The notes beneath the pieces are model-generated. The model was not told the origin of the DNA. It saw only the letters and a list, made by a program, of their open reading frames with translations, and did no database searches. From JBKHXF01 sp046566145 (GTDB taxonomy: Bacteria; Actinomycetota; Nitriliruptoria; Nitriliruptorales; Nitriliruptoraceae), in contig JBKHXF010000033.1 of NCBI GenBank assembly GCA_046566145.1, positions 1 to 64,000 of the forward strand: a stretch of 64,000 nucleotides of DNA, read 5' to 3'. This document shows, one piece after another, positions 57,453 to 64,000 of this stretch. The position numbers were made by a program, and so were the translations under genes. Positions within the stretch are counted from its first letter, which is position 1. The number at the start of each line of letters is the position of its first letter.

Positions 57453-59045
57453 GTGACGGATGGTGCGGGGATGCATGCGCTCGGTGTCGACACGAGTTCG
57501 CCCCACCAGCTGGCCGATGCCTACCTCGCGGCGCTGCTCAAGGGCGAGCGCCGGCGTGCCATGGAGCTGGTCGACGCGGCCGTGGAGGGTGGCCTCGACG
57601 TCGAGGCCCTCTACCTCGACGTGTTCCAGCCGGCGCTGCGGGAGGTCGGTCGGCTGTGGGCCTGCGGCCAGGCGAGCGTCGCGCAGGAGCACGTCGTCAC
57701 GTCCGCGACCCAGGTCGCGATGGCGCGCATGTACCCCCGCATCGTGGCGACCCCCCGCAACGGCGCCCGGGTCGTGGTCGCCGCCATCGGTGGGGAGCGG
57801 CACGAGATCGGCGCCCGGATGGTGGCCGACCTGTTCGAGCTGCACGGCTGGGAGGCGCAGTTCCTCGGGGCGAACACCCCGACGGGCTCCGTCGTCGAGG
57901 CGGTCCTCGCGCACGAGGCGGACCTGCTGGCCCTGTCGGCGACCCGGACGGAGGCCGTGTCGGACGTCCGGGAGGTGATCGCGGTCGTGCGCGACGCCGG
58001 CGACGTCCCGGTGCTGGTCGGTGGCCGGCCCTTCGCGATGTACCCGGACCTGTGGCGCTCGGTCGGCGCCGACGCGACCGCCCCGGACGCCCGCAGCGCG
58101 ATCGCGATCGGGGCCCGGCTGGCGGGCCTGGCGGGCGCCCCGTCGCTGGAGGACGCGCTCCTGCTCGCCCACGTCGCCGAGACCCCCGAGGAGCAGTTGG
58201 CCACCCGGGCGGCCGACGCCCTCGACGCCACGGGGCGGCGGGAGTCGCTCGAGCACGCCGTCGCCGACCTGTCGGAGACCGCCGGCGAGCTGGCCGGGCT
58301 GCACCGACTGCTGACCAAGCAGGCCGCCGAGCTCGACCGGGCGAACGCGCGCAAGGACGCGCTGCTCGGGATGGCCGCCCACGACCTGCGCAGCCCCCTG
58401 ACCGCCATGACCGGGTTCACCTGGGCGCTGCGACGGGTGCTCGGCCCCGACCTCGACCCGCAGGCCGCGATGCTGCTCGAGCGCATCGAGAGCTCCACGA
58501 CCCGGATGCTCGGGCTGGTCGAGGACCTGCTCGAGACCGCCGTCCTCGCCGACGGCACGGTCGACCTGGTCCGCGGGCCCGTGGACGTCGCCGCGCTCGT
58601 CCGAGAGGTGGTGGCGACCCACCAGCAGGGAGCCCTCAGCAAGGGCATCACCCTCGCCGCGGCCACCCCGGCCACCCTCGTGGCCGACGTCGACGCGGCC
58701 CGGCTGACCCAGGTGCTCGACAACCTCGTCGCCAACGCGGTGAAGTTCACGCCGCCGGACGTGGGCGCCGGCGTCGAGGTGACGGTCCTGCAGGACGCCG
58801 GCGAGGTGCTGGTGCGCGTCCGCGACGAGGGCGTCGGCGTGTCCGACGAGTTCCTGCCGCTGCTGTTCGAGCCGTTCGCGCACGAGCACGGCACCGGCAC
58901 CGCCGGCGAGCCCTGCACCGGCCTCGGCCTGTCGATCACCCGCTCGCTCGTGGAGGCCCACGGCGGCCGCATCGAGGTGGTCTCCGCCGTCGGGGAGGGC
59001 ACCACGTTCGTGGTCCAGCTCCCGCTCACGGAGCCCGCCGGCTGA
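57453..59045 (+). CDS. Cobalamin-binding (CarH-like) sensor histidine kinase
   Basis: 530 residues from GTG 57453 (ATG 57471 possible). Residues 15-95 form the helical B12 cap with W69-x9-E79-H80, the motif that caps the upper face of AdoCbl in the light sensor CarH. Residues 104-220 are the Rossmann B12-binding domain with E115-x-H117-x2-G120, the lower ligand motif, and VLVGGRPF...VGAD. Residues 230-300 are a linker; then HisKA with H308 in AAHDLRSPL, and HATPase with NLVANAVKF, DEGVGV and GLGLSI. No membrane segment, no response regulator adjacent. It probably reports light or AdoCbl status. Inserted between trxB and trxA. Confidence 0.9.
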   Translation: MTDGAGMHALGVDTSSPHQLADAYLAALLKGERRRAMELVDAAVEGGLDVEALYLDVFQPALREVGRLWACGQASVAQEHVVTSATQVAMARMYPRIVATPRNGARVVVAAIGGERHEIGARMVADLFELHGWEAQFLGANTPTGSVVEAVLAHEADLLALSATRTEAVSDVREVIAVVRDAGDVPVLVGGRPFAMYPDLWRSVGADATAPDARSAIAIGARLAGLAGAPSLEDALLLAHVAETPEEQLATRAADALDATGRRESLEHAVADLSETAGELAGLHRLLTKQAAELDRANARKDALLGMAAHDLRSPLTAMTGFTWALRRVLGPDLDPQAAMLLERIESSTTRMLGLVEDLLETAVLADGTVDLVRGPVDVAALVREVVATHQQGALSKGITLAAATPATLVADVDAARLTQVLDNLVANAVKFTPPDVGAGVEVTVLQDAGEVLVRVRDEGVGVSDEFLPLLFEPFAHEHGTGTAGEPCTGLGLSITRSLVEAHGGRIEVVSAVGEGTTFVVQLPLTEPAG

Positions 59046-59212
59046 CCGCCGGGGCGGACCCCGGCCCGGCCGTCCGGACACGGCCGCCGTGGGAAGCACG
59101 CCGCCGGCGCGTACGTTGTGCACCCCGACGACGACCCGGACGTCCGCGCGTCCCGGTCCTCCGACCCGCAGCCACCCCACCCCGAAGCCACCGAACCCGA
59201 GGAGGAGCCCAC

Positions 59213-59536
59213 ATGGGTGCCACCCCGACCACCGACGCCGCCTGGGCCTCCGAGGTCCTCGAGGCCTCCAACGACACGCCCGTCCTCATCGACTTCTGGG
59301 CCGAGTGGTGCGGTCCGTGCCGCATGGTCGGCCCGATCGTGGACGAGATCGCCGACGAGAAGGCGGAGGCCCTGAAGGTCCTCAAGCTCAACGTCGACGA
59401 GAACCCGGCGACCGCCCGCCAGTACGGCGTCATGAGCATCCCGACGCTGCTGCTGGTCGAGAAGGGCGAGGTCACCAAGCGCATCGTCGGCGCCAAGTCG
59501 AAGGCCGCGCTGCTCAGCGACCTCGGCCTCGGCTGA
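59213..59536 (+). CDS. trxA: Thioredoxin
   Basis: 107 residues from ATG 59213, with GAGGAGG upstream. Active site WCGPC in DFWAEWCGPCRMVGP and the cis-Pro in MSIPTLLL. Serves ribonucleotide reductase and general disulphide reduction with TrxB. Separated from trxB by the B12 kinase; a stem-loop follows. Confidence 0.97.
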   Translation: MGATPTTDAAWASEVLEASNDTPVLIDFWAEWCGPCRMVGPIVDEIADEKAEALKVLKLNVDENPATARQYGVMSIPTLLLVEKGEVTKRIVGAKSKAALLSDLGLG

Positions 59537-59555
59537 CCCGACGTGTCCCACGTGC

Positions 59556-59585
59556 AGCGCCCCGGCCCCACGCGGCCGGGGCGCT
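59556..59585 (+). terminator. Terminator after trxA
   Basis: AGCGCCCCGGCC (59556-59567) and GGCCGGGGCGCT (59574-59585), a perfect 12-bp stem with a 6-nt loop, 19 bp past the stop. Confidence 0.8.
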
Positions 59586-59656
59586 CGCGTTCGCCCCGCA
59601 GCGGTGGGGTCCCCGGGCTCCATGGGGTCCCGCCGGCGCGCTGAGGAGGTCCGACC

Positions 59657-60268
59657 GTGGTGGAGCTGATCGGGTACGTCGGGTCGGCGCTGATCGTGCT
59701 GAGCCTGACGATGACGTCGGTGCTGCGGCTGCGCGTCATCAACCTCGTCGGCGCCGTGGTCTTCACCGTCTACGGGCTGCTCATCGACGCGCCGCCCGTG
59801 TGGGCCGTCAACGCCGCCATCGTCGGCATCGACGTGTGGGCCATCGCCGGGCTGCTGCGTCCCTCCCGGTCGGCCGCCGGCGAGGTCCTCGAGGTCGGCC
59901 CCGACGACCCGTACCTGCGCCACGTCCTCGAGGCGTCGGCCGAGGACATCGCCCGGTTCGTGCCCGGCTTCGACGGGGTGCGGCCCGACCACCGGGCGCT
60001 GCTGGTGCTGCGGGACCTCGCGCCGGCGGCCGTCGTGCTGGCCCGGCCGCTGCCCGACGGGACCGCCCACGTCGACCTCGACCACGCGCCGCCGGCGTTC
60101 CGCGACCTCGCATCCGGACGGCTGCTGTACGAGGAGGGGCACCTGTACGACGCGCTCGGGGTCGACGTGCTCACCGCCGGCGCGGGCACCGAGGCGCACA
60201 CCCGGTACCTGCGGCGGCTCGGCTTCGAGCCGACCGACGCCCCGGGGTTGCTGCGCCGCCGGCGGTGA
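59657..60268 (+). CDS. YgjV-like membrane protein fused to a GNAT-like C-terminal domain
   Basis: 203 residues from GTG 59657. The first 70 residues form three hydrophobic segments of the YgjV type (LIGYVGSALIVLSLTMTSVLRLRVINLVGAVVFTVYGLLI). The remainder resembles an acetyltransferase remnant (DPYLRHVLEASAEDIARFVPGF, EEGHLYDALGVDVLTAGAGTEAHTRYLRRLGFEP). Function unknown; the combination recurs in other bacteria. Confidence 0.75.
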   Translation: MVELIGYVGSALIVLSLTMTSVLRLRVINLVGAVVFTVYGLLIDAPPVWAVNAAIVGIDVWAIAGLLRPSRSAAGEVLEVGPDDPYLRHVLEASAEDIARFVPGFDGVRPDHRALLVLRDLAPAAVVLARPLPDGTAHVDLDHAPPAFRDLASGRLLYEEGHLYDALGVDVLTAGAGTEAHTRYLRRLGFEPTDAPGLLRRRR

Positions 60269-60299
60269 GCCGCCGGCGCTGAGGGCGGGATCGGACGCC

Positions 60300-60321
60300 G
60301 AGCGCTTCCGCGGAAGCGCTC
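60300..60321. repeat. 22-bp perfect palindrome downstream of the YIP1-like gene
   Basis: GAGCGCTTCCG followed by CGGAAGCGCTC. A near-identical copy is at 60939-60960 on the other side of the gene. Confidence 0.85.
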
Positions 60322-60333
60322 GCGACCGGCAGG

Positions 60334-60858
60334 TCAGGGGGCGACTGACCCGCTCGTCATGCCCGCGCGCAGGGCCAGCATGCCGAGCGCGAACAGTGCC
60401 CCGAGCATCACCAGCGGGATGACGACCACGACGATGGCCTGCACCCGCGTGAGCCCCATTACCTCCTCGAGCGCCCTGACGAGCAGGACGGCGAACGCGA
60501 TCGCCGAGGCGATCGAGCCGACGAAGGGGACGATGGCGAGCACCTGCGCCACGTTCGCGTGCGCGTAGACCCGCCCCATCTCGTCGTACCTTGCCCGACC
60601 GCCGAACAGGCGGCCGAGGCCCCACACCACGAGCGTGCCGATCACCACCCCGAGCGTCGCCGCCGCGATGGCGGTGAGCACCCACGTCGTGACGTCGAAC
60701 CGTCCCGGCCGCACGATGGCACCGAGGCCGCCGACGAGGGTCGCCACGAACGTGATGAGCATCCCCTGCGTGAACGCCCGCGGGTCGTCCGCGATCTCGC
60801 GGAACACCCCCGGCTCCCGCCTCACGACCCGCTGCACCCGCGCGATGATCACGTCCAC
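60334..60858 (-). CDS. YIP1-like multi-pass membrane protein
   Basis: 174 residues from GTG 60858, chosen for GAGGGGG 9 nt upstream. A short amphipathic N-terminus (VDVIIARVQRVVRREPGVFREIADDPRAFTQG) precedes about five hydrophobic segments. RARYDEMGRVYAHANVAQVLAIVPFVG is a YIP1-family hallmark. Role in bacteria unknown. The gene is bracketed by two 22-bp palindromes. Confidence 0.75.
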   Translation of the reverse strand: MDVIIARVQRVVRREPGVFREIADDPRAFTQGMLITFVATLVGGLGAIVRPGRFDVTTWVLTAIAAATLGVVIGTLVVWGLGRLFGGRARYDEMGRVYAHANVAQVLAIVPFVGSIASAIAFAVLLVRALEEVMGLTRVQAIVVVVIPLVMLGALFALGMLALRAGMTSGSVAP

Positions 60859-60938
60859 GTCGGTCCCCCTCGCCGCCGGCGCCCCTGTGGCGCCCCCCGC
60901 GACGGGGCGCATCCTGCCACGGCCGCCGGCGGTGGGCG

Positions 60939-60960
60939 GAGCGCTTCCACGGAAGCGCTC
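60939..60960. repeat. 22-bp palindrome upstream of the YIP1-like gene
   Basis: GAGCGCTTCCACGGAAGCGCTC, differing from the copy at 60300-60321 by one central base. Confidence 0.85.
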
Positions 60961-61041
60961 GGATCCCCGTCCGGCCGGCTGCGCTGGTGGATGACGCAGA
61001 CGTCCGCCGGCGCGGGATCGGGAGGGCCCTTGCCGCGATGA

Positions 61042-62880
61042 CTACTCCGTAGGCGTCAGCTTCAGCTCCCCGCCCTCATCGCTGACCAGTGGCGGCATCA
61101 CTCGGTCGAGAAGCTCCCGGTACGCGGTCCCGAGGTCCCGGATCTGGTCTGGCCCCCAGTCACCGAAACCCGTAGGACAGAGGTCGGCAGCCCTGCGGGG
61201 GGCGACCTCCGGTCCCATGCTGGCGAACTCCGGTCGCGAGGCCAGCGACTTGGCGATGAGGTAGCGGTCGTCGGAGTCGCGGTAGACGCCGGAGAGTTTC
61301 TGCAGCGCCGCAGTGGCTCCGCCGGACGCGTTGACAGACGCATCGAGCAGCACGAGGTTCCCGATTCGGTGGACGACATCGTCGGCCGTCTCCGTCATAA
61401 GCGCGTTGCCGTCCGACTGCGGCCAGATGTGCTCGATCTGCGAGGAGGCGAACTCTGGGCTGTCGGCGTTCGCTCCCATAAGCGTGCTGTTCCTGTAAAC
61501 GCGGAAGACGCCATCGTGCAGCTTCCTCAACACGATAGAGACGACCGGCTTCGCCTCGTCGTAGGTGAGCCTCAGGAACCGCTCCTCGTAGAGTCCGTCC
61601 TTGCGGATCTCTGCCGCGACACTGTCTATCGCCCCCGCCAGCACGAGCACGGACTCGTCGCCGGGTGGAAGGCTCCGAGCCCGCTCCGTCAAGGATCGGA
61701 TGTCCCGCTCCAGCGCCTGGGAGCGGTAATCCGTGACGTAACTGAAGAAGAGCAAGCGCTCAAGGCCTCGTGCCACGGTCTCGAAGTGCGCCGCGTCCCA
61801 TGTCGCGACCGCGAGCAGCAACGGCCAGTGCTGCTTCTGCCTCATGCCGCCCAGACGCCGGATTCCGGCCAGGTAGGGCGAAAGGGCTCCCGAGGCCGGA
61901 TTGCGAACCTCCATCGCCATCTGTCGCAGAAGGACGGCCTTCGCCTCGAGCGAATCGACGTAGGCACGGGCGTCCATCCCGTTCTCGTCAACATGCTTTC
62001 GGATCTGCACGTAGAAGTTGCGCTTAGTGCTGTAGAACCCTCCCGCCTGCGCCAGGTGGTACCAGCGGAGGAAGTCGATGATCTGTACCTGCTTCGTCTC
62101 ATCGACCGCCGTCTGCAGTGACCTCCAGGTCGTCGACAGAGAAGCGAAAGCGTCCGTGGGGGCGTTCTGGAAGATCAGGTTCTTGAGCAGGTCCGACGGG
62201 TCGAGCGGACGGCCTCGGAAGTTCGCCCTCTCGAAGACGACGAGCGCCTGTCCGACGTCGTCCGTCGCAATCTCGATCAGCTTCACCGAGTTCCGCACGA
62301 ACATCGCGAAGTCCCAGACCTTCTCCGGGTCACTCGGCAGGTCATCGGTGATGCGATCGAGGATGTGATTGAACCCGTGGACAAGCCGTCGGTGGGAGAG
62401 CGAGGCGTTCGTTCCCTTTGGCCGGGGAGTCCCCGGGACGTAGCTCGCGACGGTGATGAGGGCGGTGTTCGCCAAGTCGTCGTGATGACGGATCCGGGGG
62501 GCGTCGCGGTTCTCTCTGTCGTCGAAATCCACTAGGGCAGACGACAACGCGTTGACCCATGAGTCGCTCGCCCCGAGCTCGAGGAGTCTTGCACGGAGGC
62601 CAGCTAGCAGCAGGAAGAGGGTCAGCACACGCTGTTGTCCGTCGATTACCTCGGGGACCGGCTCGCTGGTGACGACGATGGGACCGAGGAGGTAGTCGTC
62701 CTCCTGCCCACTCGCGAACACACCCTCCGGGGGCAGCCCGAAGTGTTCGAAGAGGTCGTCGAGCAGTGCACTGATCTCAAGCGTTGGGCTCCACGCATAG
62801 TCGCGCTGGTACGCCGGAACCTTCTTCCTCTTCTCGAAGAGTGTCCTGACCGTGATGGTGCCGGCAGTGATCGTGCTCAA
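61042..62880 (-). CDS. DUF262/HNH (GmrSD-like) nuclease-type protein
   Basis: 612 residues if started at TTG 62880, preferred for GAGGGG 8 nt upstream and because longer starts would overlap the divergent gene. DUF262 motifs are VPAYQRDYAWS (Q25-R26) and VIDGQQRVLTL (80-90); the C-terminal DUF1524-type HNH is SSQIEHIWPQSDGN...IGNLVLLDASVN. Such fusions include type IV restriction enzymes that cut glucosylated-hydroxymethylated phage DNA using NTP. Codons use A/T at third positions more than neighbours do, suggesting transfer. Divergent from the glycosylase gene across 48 bp. Confidence 0.9.
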   Translation of the reverse strand: MSTITAGTITVRTLFEKRKKVPAYQRDYAWSPTLEISALLDDLFEHFGLPPEGVFASGQEDDYLLGPIVVTSEPVPEVIDGQQRVLTLFLLLAGLRARLLELGASDSWVNALSSALVDFDDRENRDAPRIRHHDDLANTALITVASYVPGTPRPKGTNASLSHRRLVHGFNHILDRITDDLPSDPEKVWDFAMFVRNSVKLIEIATDDVGQALVVFERANFRGRPLDPSDLLKNLIFQNAPTDAFASLSTTWRSLQTAVDETKQVQIIDFLRWYHLAQAGGFYSTKRNFYVQIRKHVDENGMDARAYVDSLEAKAVLLRQMAMEVRNPASGALSPYLAGIRRLGGMRQKQHWPLLLAVATWDAAHFETVARGLERLLFFSYVTDYRSQALERDIRSLTERARSLPPGDESVLVLAGAIDSVAAEIRKDGLYEERFLRLTYDEAKPVVSIVLRKLHDGVFRVYRNSTLMGANADSPEFASSQIEHIWPQSDGNALMTETADDVVHRIGNLVLLDASVNASGGATAALQKLSGVYRDSDDRYLIAKSLASRPEFASMGPEVAPRRAADLCPTGFGDWGPDQIRDLGTAYRELLDRVMPPLVSDEGGELKLTPTE

Positions 62881-62916
62881 CTCGGTGGCCCCTCGGTAGT
62901 CCGATCGTCGAGCGCG

Positions 62917-62922
62917 TACGTT
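62917..62922 (+). promoter_or_regulatory. -10 box for the glycosylase gene
   Basis: TACGTT, then 6 nt (AGGCGG), then GTG 62929. Leaderless or with a minimal leader. Confidence 0.5.
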
Positions 62923-62928
62923 AGGCGG

Positions 62929-63636
62929 GTGAACCGCTCCTCGACCGCACACCTGTCCCGAGCTGTGGAGGCGATGCGCCTCACGCGCGATCCCGACCGT
63001 GTGGCTTGGCAGTCGCTCGGGAACAAGACCGAGCCGTACGACGAGCTGGTCTACATCCTCCTCACGTTGATGACGCGGTCCCAAGCTCGGCTCGACCGGG
63101 CGTTCGAAGGGCTCCACTCCGCGACCGGTCAGAGCTGGAGCTACCTCTCGGAGGTGCCCCCCGAGGACCTGCACGCCATCTTGGCGCCGCTCGGGTTCGC
63201 GAACCGGCGGGCCGAGCAGCTGCTCGGTTGCGTCCGGCGGATCGAGGACGACCTCGGCGGCACCCTCGAGCCGCTACGGGAGTGGAGCGATGAGGACGCG
63301 CTCGCGTACCTGATTTCGCTGCCCGGCGTCGGGACGAAGACCGCGAAGTGCGTGATGATGTACTCGCTCGGGCGGCAGGTGTTCCCGGTCGACATCCACG
63401 TGCTGCGGGTCGCGAAGCGTCTCGGGTGGGTACCGATGGACGCATCGTGGACGGAGGCCGACCGGCTTCTCGAGCAGATCGTCCCGGACGAGTTGAAGTT
63501 CGATCTGCACGTGCTGGTCGTCGTCCACGGGCGGGAGGTCTGCAAGAGCCGGGACCCGCAGTGCGACGACTGCGTGCTGGCCGACATCTGTCCGTCGTCT
63601 CACGACACCCCTAGGCTCCGTGCCGACTTCGTCTGA
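62929..63636 (+). CDS. Endonuclease III-like HhH-GPD DNA glycosylase/lyase with Fe-S cluster
   Basis: 235 residues from GTG 62929. The helix-hairpin-helix is LPGVGTKTAKCV (131-142), with K137 at the position of catalytic Lys120 of E. coli Nth; D155 in PVDIHV matches Asp138 at the same spacing of 18. The 4Fe-4S motif C-x6-C-x2-C-x5-C ends the domain (CKSRDPQCDDCVLADIC). It is predicted to excise damaged or mismatched bases. The next gene is a Sau3AI/MutH-type nuclease 19 bp downstream, suggesting repair linked to a restriction-modification system. Confidence 0.9.
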   Translation: MNRSSTAHLSRAVEAMRLTRDPDRVAWQSLGNKTEPYDELVYILLTLMTRSQARLDRAFEGLHSATGQSWSYLSEVPPEDLHAILAPLGFANRRAEQLLGCVRRIEDDLGGTLEPLREWSDEDALAYLISLPGVGTKTAKCVMMYSLGRQVFPVDIHVLRVAKRLGWVPMDASWTEADRLLEQIVPDELKFDLHVLVVVHGREVCKSRDPQCDDCVLADICPSSHDTPRLRADFV

Positions 63637-63655
63637 GCCGGGGGACCACCGTCCG

Positions 63656-64000
63656 ATGTCGTACGACGCGACCGATCCCGAGAGCATCGAGCGCTACGCC
63701 AGGCGGCTCGTCGACCGTCCGATCGGGGACCTGCTGCCGGTCCAGGCCGGCGAGCGCCAGGGCACCTACACCAAGGGCCACGTCGGGCAGCACTACGAGC
63801 GCTACTTCGGGCTCAGCGTCAACAGCGAGCAGCGCCCCGACTTCGAGGACTGCGGCGTCGAGCTGAAGGCCGTGCCCATCGCGGGCTCCGGGAAGAACCA
63901 GCGGGCGAAGGAGCGCACCTTCGTCACCGCGATCGACTACGCGACCATCGCCCAGCAACCGTTCGAGGGGTCCGCGCTCGACCTGAAGACGCGGCACTCG
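63656..64000 (+). CDS. Sau3AI/MutH-family restriction endonuclease, 3' end beyond window
   Basis: 115 residues visible from ATG 63656 with GGGGGA upstream. TYTKGHVGQHYERYFG is followed by the catalytic PDFEDCGVELKAVPI (D62, E69, K71), the D...E-x-K core of MutH and Sau3AI, which cut at GATC. KERTFVTAIDYATI matches the following conserved block. A cognate methyltransferase is expected next, outside the window. Follows the glycosylase closely. Confidence 0.87.
   Translation, partial: MSYDATDPESIERYARRLVDRPIGDLLPVQAGERQGTYTKGHVGQHYERYFGLSVNSEQRPDFEDCGVELKAVPIAGSGKNQRAKERTFVTAIDYATIAQQPFEGSALDLKTRHS

Noticed and set aside
57611..60685. Long minus-strand open frame opposite the B12 kinase and trxA
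   Set aside because: Antisense artefact of high GC3; low-complexity Arg/Ser/Thr composition.
61042..63174. DUF262 protein extended to a start at 63174
   Set aside because: It would overlap nearly 250 bp of the well-supported glycosylase gene; the TTG at 62880 has a good ribosome site and begins the conserved domain.

Overview
The window is very G+C-rich (about 70-75% judged by eye) and carries only chromosomal genes typical of Actinomycetota. Two blocks match the gene order known on either side of the mycobacterial replication origin. One is rpsF-ssb-rpsR-rplI-dnaB with a DUF5318 gene and a GT87-type membrane transferase nearby (compare Rv0049-Rv0058). The other is cca/pcnA-Nudix-DUF6049-kinase-sigM-anti-sigma-trxB-trxA (compare Rv3907c-Rv3914). 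A Ni superoxide dismutase with its maturation protease, a cell-wall sorting signal, leaderless transcripts and a PilT ATPase suggest a monoderm, possibly deep-branching actinobacterium. No tRNA, rRNA, CRISPR array, insertion sequence or prophage was seen, and oriC itself is not here.

Layout. 1-8 kb: exported hydrolases and surface proteins (M14 carboxypeptidase, LVIVD-repeat protein, sortase-anchored metallophosphoesterase), a RecB-like Fe-S nuclease and an AAA/DUF4143 ATPase. 8-13 kb: NudC, a FadR-type regulator coupled to a fatty-acid hydroxylase, YqgE, and a choice-of-anchor B protein. 13-19 kb: engB, dnaB (interrupted by a full-length intein), rplI, rpsR, ssb, rpsF. 19-29 kb: cupredoxin, an OLD-type ATPase/Toprim protein with an altered Walker A, a lipoprotein, tyrS, and a YhgE/Pip-like repeat protein coupled to a membrane protein. 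28-43 kb: MOSC protein, two secreted proteins of unknown function, AlaX-type editing protein, CoA transferase, three overlapping membrane glycosyltransferase-like genes, DUF5318, prolyl oligopeptidase, OsmC, DUF2891, sodN/sodX. 44-60 kb: methyltransferase, cca, Hpt protein, pilT, Nudix, DUF6049, TadE-like protein, Ser/Thr kinase, sigM with anti-sigma factor, trxB, a cobalamin-binding histidine kinase, trxA.

60-64 kb: the right edge turns into a restriction/defence-like cluster: a DUF262/HNH protein of visibly less G+C-biased codon use, an endonuclease III-like glycosylase, and a Sau3AI/MutH-type endonuclease running off the window.

The observations most worth following are: a histidine kinase carrying the Wx9EH cap motif of the AdoCbl photoreceptor CarH, placed between trxB and trxA; the glycosylase paired with a GATC-type nuclease; the DnaB intein; the OLD protein with Walker A Lys replaced by Thr; a C-terminal relic of D-aminoacyl-tRNA deacylase; 22-bp palindromes bracketing a YIP1-like gene; a pair of 39-bp palindromes; and a consistent set of TANNNT boxes 6-8 nt before start codons that indicates many leaderless mRNAs.
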